64,000 nt of DNA from Gentiana macrophylla. Taxonomy: Eukaryota > Streptophyta > Magnoliopsida > Gentianales > Gentianaceae. The stretch is from the NCBI GenBank assembly GCA_026214975.1, contig CM047808.1, positions 4,639,262-4,703,261 of the forward strand, in the 5' to 3' direction. Shown one piece after another: positions 58,664 to 64,000 of the stretch; position 1 is the first letter of the stretch; each line of letters starts with the position of its first letter. The translations under genes were made by a program, and so were the position numbers. The notes beneath the pieces are model-generated. The model had not been told where the DNA came from. It ran no database searches and saw only the letters and a program-made list of their open reading frames with translations.

Positions 58664-60250
58664 GCTTTTGCTCGTCCTCGAGTAAAACAAAACAAAAAGA
58701 AAGGCTCGGAAAGAATATAGACACCTCAACACATATACCACATGGTCAATAAATTAGAAGTTCACCATCGTGTGTGTGCCTAGCCATAGAAAACTTCCAC
58801 TAAATCCAAACTTGAGAAATTCAAAGTAAAACTAGCTAATACCCCCTCGTGGACTAGCAATAAATGACACTTATAAGATGTACCCTACAAACGTGACATA
58901 TCCCGAAAAATATGATCGAATGAATCTAGGGCCTTTCTGAAATACTCAGAGGATAATCCTCTGAGATATCTATCGGGCTTTATACTGGGGATAAGATAGA
59001 CGATAACTTAGTCTTATATTCATTTCACATCAATTGTTAAGTTGATCTAACCATTTCACTTTAAACACACATTAGAAGAAGCTATTGCCCTCATAGCAGA
59101 ATAGGACATTTCGAGATAATACCCTACCTTACTCCAATCATAAGGCAGCTTTTCCTAACTGTCGTGAGCTCTTAGTCATCATAGTGGAATAGGACATACG
59201 TGGTACACCCTACCCCACCCAAATCATCGACTAGCTTTCGACACACACAATTACAATTATGTTTACTTAGAGATTTACGGTTGGCGTGGAAAAGATTATT
59301 TTCTAGTAAGCTTGACCACCGAGCATAACACCTCAAGTAAACAATTTACTACTATTGCAAAGACTTAATCACGTTTCACTTATCACATTCAAACTTACAG
59401 ATATTCACAGTATGTCATACTTTGGATCTAAATACAAACTATCATAAGTCTCACGATATATACGTAGCACTAAGTACATGACTTATAAGAAAATCAAAAA
59501 CTACTAATCCAAAACGGGGTATAACTTTATAAAATAGCTCATCATTCACTATGGCTCGTGAAAAATAAATCTTGGTGAAACAACTAACTCACTAAAAATA
59601 TGGTATACAGCATCAATGACTATAATAAACCGAACAAAAACGTGTATTGCCTACTCGGGACAAAACAAAAACAAAAGTGTTGAAATTTTTTTGAAAAATT
59701 AAGCCCTCATTTTGCACAGAAACATCATATATTAAGCAAATGGTAGATACATAGCTTATTCCCCTCCCCACACCTTAAATTACAACATGTCCTCATGTTG
59801 TGCAAGAGATAAAAAGAAAGAAAGAACTTAGCTGATTGTCGTTTGAATGGGAGCAACTCTGGAATGATGCGCAGCACCCAGGAATGCTCGAGGATATCAG
59901 TAGATTATGGACCATCCACCAGAAAACTGACACCGTCTGAAACTCACAAACGCTTTCAAGACTATCCTGCACACCTGACAAACACGAAAAGTATCTCGGG
60001 ACGAGGGGGAATTATATCATATAAATGAAGAGATAATCATTTAGATGGAAAAATCACCGTCCAAGGAAAAGTGCAGAACATCCAACCGTCAACCACAAAT
60101 ACGGAGCAGATTCACACAATACCCTAACTAGACTAAAACTAAACTAAGACACACAAAAGAAGAACAAAAGAAAATAAAAAAACAGATATCTAGTGGTGCC
60201 CCCAAGTAGCGCTTTTTTGGTTTATGTCGTTAGCTCGACACCATTAAAGC
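58664..60250 (-). other. 3' untranslated region of the Athila-like element
   Basis: AT-rich sequence without long frames lies between the integrase stop and the purine tract. Athila relatives may carry an extra envelope-like gene here, but I see no trace of one. Confidence 0.5.
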
Positions 60251-61003
60251 TCAGCCTGGATAAGGCCATTTGACTTTTCTTCCAGCCACTACATCGTGTA
60301 AGCTCTGATCAGTGGTGTGGCTGCAGAAACAACATCTAACGCATGGGGTCAAATCTTTGATAGCTTTCCAAGCACGTTTAATTTTCCCCATTGTAGACTT
60401 CTTCTTCTTGATCTTCTCTTTAACCGTGCCTCCTTTTAAGCTCTTCCATATCCCAAATACCAGCCGAACTTCCTCTCTTCGACCACCGCCGTCACCCCTC
60501 GAAAACAAATCGGGCAAAAACTCGTCAAACTGGTTGACTTCAGGGGTACCACACCCGAGGATATCGAGGAAATGAACAGTCAAAGGTTTCTCTTTGGGTT
60601 GACCAATATAATGCTTGCACCTCTGACCATTCACTCTGAACGGCTGGTCATCATAACCTCTTAGCTCTAAAACACCTCCAGGAATGATTTGCAAAATCTC
60701 AAAGGGGCCGGACCATCGTGTCCTCAACTTTCCAGGAAACAGATGCAACCTGGAATTATACAGCAAAACTTGCTCCCCGACTTGAAATTCTCGATGCTTG
60801 ATCTTTTCATCATGAAGGAGTTTCATTCTGTCCTTACTGATCCTGGCACTCTCGTAGGCTTGGAGTCTAAACTCATCTAACTCATGCAACTGCTGCAGTC
60901 GGCGTTTTCCACAAGATTGGGCATCGAAGTTTAAGAATTTAATGGCCCAATACGCTCTATGCTCTAATTCGATTGGCAAGTGGCATGATTTTCCATAAAC
61001 CAT
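60251..61003 (-). pseudogene. Athila integrase C-terminal region
   Basis: The frame begins with the hallmark VYGKSCHLPIELEHRAYWAI, followed by QLHELDEFRLQAYESARI, VLLYNSRLHLFPGKLRTRWS and GPFEIL, and ends with a Lys-rich tail. It is split from the catalytic core by two single-base shifts between 61004 and 61075. Confidence 0.85.
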
Positions 61004-61075
61004 CGATAGGGTGATGTACCCATGGGGGTCTTATAGGCGATTCATGCGCCCATAGTACATCATCCAACTTTAGAC

Positions 61076-61861
61076 TCAATCCTTTCGTGATCGCTCTTTG
61101 TTTTCCAGGATCTTCTTCAAGCTCTGGTTGCTTCGCTCAACCTGACCACTAGTCATCGGATGATATGGTGTGCCAGTCTTATGACGAACACCATACTTTT
61201 CGAGTACTTTTTCCAGTGGTCGGTTGCAGAAATGTGTCCCTTCATCGCTTATCAAGGCGCGTGGACATCCAAACCTCACAAAGATGTTCTTCTTTAGGAA
61301 TTTCATGACCGTTTTATGATCATTGTGAGGAGTGGCTATTGCCTCCACCCATTTCGAAACATAGTCTACACAAACTAAGATGTACTTATTTCCACAGGAA
61401 GATGGGAATGGACCCATAAAGTCAATTCCCCATACATCGAAGACTTCGCATTCAAGGATGGGTTTCAACGGCATGTCAAACCGCCTCGTCAAAGCTCCGG
61501 TTCTTTGGCATCTATCACAAGACTTACAGAATGATTCTGTATCCTTGAAGATAGTAGGCCAATAGAAACCGGATTGGAAGATCTTCGCAACCGTTTTCCA
61601 AGGACCAAAGTGACCACCCGCGGGTCCACTATGGCATTGGTCAATAATATCGCGTTGCTCAGATTCTGGAACACACCTCCTTAGCAAACCATCTTTACAG
61701 ATTTTGAAGAGGTAAGGCTCATCCCAAACAAAGTATTTCATATCAGAGAAGAACTTCTTCTTCTCTTGATATGACAATTTTGGATCAAGATATTGGGAAT
61801 GAAGGTAGTTTACGATGGAAGCATACCAAGGAATCTTAGGAGTGCACTTTTCTAGATGCAT
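61076..61861 (-). pseudogene. Athila integrase zinc-binding and catalytic domains
   Basis: The zinc finger reads CHSGPAGGHFGPWKTVAKIF with CKSCDRCQRTG. The core shows WGIDFMGPFPSSCGNKYILV, ALISDEGTHFCN and YHPMTSGQVERSNQ, giving Asp, Asp and Glu. The second Asp is followed by Glu, not Gly or Asn, as is common in Athila. The start (PKIPWYASIVNYLHSQY) follows what would be the end of RNase H. Confidence 0.88.
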
Positions 61862-62528
61862 AACATTCTTGAGACGAGAGGAAAAGGTCTAAATCTTCAG
61901 GTTCTTCCTCTTCTTCATCCTTCATTCTCTTATCCACAACCACCTCAACACTGTGTGGCTTCAACGGCTCCTCTAATGTGACTTCCGCCGGGTGATTTAT
62001 CTCTAAATCAGGCGCAGCGTCCTCTATATTCTCCAACACCGGGTGATTAATATCTTCAACTATCTCTAACGTCGGATCTTTCCTAGGACAACCGTCTTCA
62101 TCATCACACCCTGCAGGAGGGAAGGAAGTCTCTAACCTTCATAACTTAAGCCGACCCACATCAGGTTCTAGCTCATCAATCGTCCCTTGTTGCCAATGGC
62201 TTTGATCCTGGCCCAACGGAGAACAAGGATAGTTACTACTCCCACCATTGTATGCTGGTGCATAGTTGTGGTCATATTGGAATTGATTCTCATGACTTGC
62301 ACCATCATCGTTGTAAGCATCTTCTCCACCATAAGGGAGTGTGGGAGTTGGGTCAATCCCTTGGTCTTGGGCCATTTCCGATTCGTCTCTCAAGATTCTT
62401 TGTTGCTTTCGGAAGGAATTGGATAATATTGTTTTGCTCATCCCGAAAGGAGCTCCATTCACTTCAAGATCGTCGATTGAGAGGGTCTTGATAGTTCGAA
62501 AGTGTTGTGGAAAAGATTGGTCGACCAA
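61862..62528 (-). pseudogene. Gag C-terminal and spacer region of the Athila-like element
   Basis: Two frames are open. One (62139-62528) is rich in Asn, Gln and Tyr (HENQFQYDHNYAPAYNGGSS). The other (61836-62039) is acidic (DEEEEEPEDLDLFL). Such segments lie between the gag zinc finger and protease in Athila elements. The region joins directly to integrase at about 61861, marking the deletion of protease, reverse transcriptase and RNase H. Confidence 0.6.
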
Positions 62529-62689
62529 CTTTGATTTTGATCGGCAAAATTGATATCTTGATCCCGATCAAGTTCGGGTTTTGATAAAATTCGATTTGGA
62601 TTGAAACCACGATTTTGAAAATTGCTATGGCAGAGAACCGATTGTCAAATGTCCGATTGTTACGCCAATGAAAGAATCTTGTCACCACT

Positions 62690-62800
62690 ATTAGAATGAA
62701 CGAGCGATATGTCCCACGTTGTCACAATTTCGACATGTGGATCGACCGAAATTTCCACGATTATGGAAAGAATTGACTTGATATCCAAAGCAGGTAAATA
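62690..62800 (-). pseudogene. Gag CCHC zinc knuckle, altered
   Basis: On the - strand CRNCDNVGHIARSF matches a CCHC knuckle whose last Cys is replaced by Ser or lost. It follows HNRGNFGRST. The knuckle would bind element RNA. Confidence 0.6.
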
Positions 62801-62869
62801 TATCGACATCGCCAACCGCATGGCCAGGTCGACAACATCTTCCACGTAATGTAGCAGAGAGTTACGTGG

Positions 62870-62962
62870 AAAAGACGGGTCGGATTCGTAGGATTAAGCG
62901 ACATTTGAAGAGATGCCATCCGGCTTTGTTTCAAAGATGGCGATCTTACTTTGCTCATCCAT
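62870..62962 (-). pseudogene. Start of Athila-like gag
   Basis: An ATG at 62962 on the - strand opens MDEQSKIAIFETKPDGIS and ends in a stop after about 22 codons. Most of gag between here and the zinc knuckle is missing. Confidence 0.5.
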
Positions 62963-63389
62963 GTCCTCAATCCTAGATGGAAGATTGTATGAAACACAAA
63001 CCTAAACTACAAAAATTTAAAATCGAAAAGCAGAAAACACTAAAAAGGGGAAAAAAACGTGTTGAAATCTTCTCGAGCCCAAAATGGAAGGGAAAACAGT
63101 GGATTTTGACCTCGAAAACGGTGTCGGCCGGCCTCCGGCTGTATCACGCCACGTCGTCGGCGTCGAACGAGCTTTCCGAATTGGGGTCTGGCGTCAATCC
63201 GACACTCGAGCCGAAAGTTATGGCCAAAATACTAACGAGTGCTAAAACTATCCCTTTTTATCCAAAAGTTCGATCGTTAAAAACGTGGAGTCAGATAATT
63301 CAACCTTAGATGTCCCCGAATCAATGTGGAAACTAGAAAAGATGGAAACAAAAACCATACCTACGAAAAGACACTGAAACAGGAGGACA

Positions 63390-63545
63390 GACGGGCGTTT
63401 GGAAATCCGAACGCTCGTCCGGAAGGCTGAAGAACAGGACGGGCGTCCAAATTGATGGACGTTCGTCTGACTTGGTAAAACGATACAGAGTTGAGAATTT
63501 TAAAACGGACGGGCGTTCGATAGTTCAGACGCCCGTCTGGGGACA
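63390..63545. repeat. Cluster of GACGGGCGT motifs in the leader
   Basis: ACGGGCGTTT, GAACGCTCGTCC, GACGGGCGTCC, GGACGTTCGTC, GGACGGGCGTTCG and AGACGCCCGTC occur within 155 bp in both orientations. Similar motifs recur in the LTR at about 58030-58170. Confidence 0.7.
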
Positions 63546-63746
63546 GGAAAAACAGAAACAGAGACAGATAGGAAAGTAAAAACGAGATAAAGTGGGAGAA
63601 ACCTAATAGGATACTACAAAACCTAAACGATTAAAAACCCTAATAACCTAACTAAAGTCTACCTAAAAACAAGAAATATAAAGAAATTAAAACAAGAAAA
63701 GCGGAACAACTTAGAAAAACTAATAAAACTAGACAACCGTACCGAT

Positions 63747-63764
63747 TCCCCGGCAACGGCGCCA
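63747..63764 (-). other. Primer binding site of the Athila-like element
   Basis: On the - strand TGGCGCCGTTGCCGGGGA, typical of Athila elements primed by aspartate tRNA, lies seven bases inside the 5' LTR. Confidence 0.88.
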
Positions 63765-63771
63765 AAAAACT

Positions 63772-63872
63772 TGTCACGGATTTTATCTATGCAAAACAAA
63801 CAAGTAATATAATTTATAAATCCGGTATTCCCCAAGTGCAGGGATCATAGTATAGCGATTGATACCGGAGTC
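63772..63872 (-). repeat. 5' LTR of the Athila-like element, visible part
   Basis: It is identical to 57090-57190 up to GATACCGGAGTC, where an insertion begins. Confidence 0.85.
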
Positions 63873-64000
63873 TGTTAGTAATACCATCCGCAGCGGAAAC
63901 GATTTATGGATCTAGATCTATAAACTACACGTAATAAAATAACTGGATTTATATCTACAAGGGGGTTGTAGAACATACCTCTTGGATCTCAAAATCCAAG
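63873..64000. mobile_element. Start of another LTR element inside the Athila LTR
   Basis: TGTTAGTAATACCATCCGCA begins exactly where the LTR homology stops. The TG start and the CGCAGCGGAAACG motif resemble the edge of a Copia LTR read in reverse. It is cut by the window end. Confidence 0.45.

Larger units (their letters stand above)
57090..64000 (-). mobile_element. Athila-like Ty3/Gypsy element, internally deleted, cut by the window edge
   Basis: The left LTR (57090-58648) and the start of the right LTR (63772 on) share TGTCACGGATTTTATCTATG and the next 100 bp exactly. An Asp-tRNA-type primer site and a purine tract lie where expected. The 5.1 kb interior keeps a short gag start, a CCHC knuckle and integrase, but the protease, reverse transcriptase and RNase H are missing. 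It could move only with help from a complete relative. The right end is interrupted at 63873 and leaves the window. Confidence 0.85.

Overview
This window looks like gene-poor nuclear DNA of a flowering plant, probably a eudicot. The evidence is a plant-type pentatricopeptide repeat (PPR) gene, a plant-type F-box gene with short introns, plant Copia and Ty3/Gypsy LTR retrotransposons, several MITE families, and fragments of plastid and mitochondrial genes. I see no bacterial, CRISPR or viral gene cluster. The species cannot be told from the sequence.

Layout, left to right. 1-4893: the 3' end of a decayed Copia element on the + strand, whose 3' LTR was split by a 1.56 kb MULE-like element with a 9-bp target duplication. 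4894-8080: SINE and MITE remnants and a 400-bp tandem duplication carrying a strong hairpin. 8082-10564: a four-exon F-box gene with 1-bp frameshifts and a plastid atpA fragment in intron 1. 10565-20836: AT-rich sequence with MITEs, a second copy of the MULE-like family, a hAT transposase tail and a Copia LTR remnant.

20842-39989 is a Ty3/Gypsy element of the Tat lineage on the - strand. It has 5-bp target duplications, a PBS, a PPT, gag, and a pol with two RNase H domains. It also has a 106-bp tandem repeat array and an antisense gene with its own TATA box. A younger Copia element (28808-37757, - strand, own 5-bp duplications) sits inside it between gag and protease. 39995-46080 holds microsatellites and coding-like blocks of an unrecognised gene. 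46081-47711 is a PPR gene on the - strand broken by several 1-bp indels. 49840-53750 holds MITEs, a joined mitochondrial rrn26 and plastid rrn16 fragment, and a duplicated repeat. 54335-55864 is a non-autonomous hAT element with 8-bp duplications. 57090-64000 is an Athila-like element on the - strand, internally deleted, which landed in another truncated LTR element. A further LTR starts at 63873 inside its right LTR.

The two cellular genes show no joint pathway. The region is mainly a record of layered insertions. The two LTRs of the young nested Copia differ mostly by 1-bp indels at homopolymers and CG-rich sites, so some frameshifts in the F-box, PPR and transposon genes may be consensus-base errors rather than true decay. 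All family names come from my reading of motifs; no database search was run.
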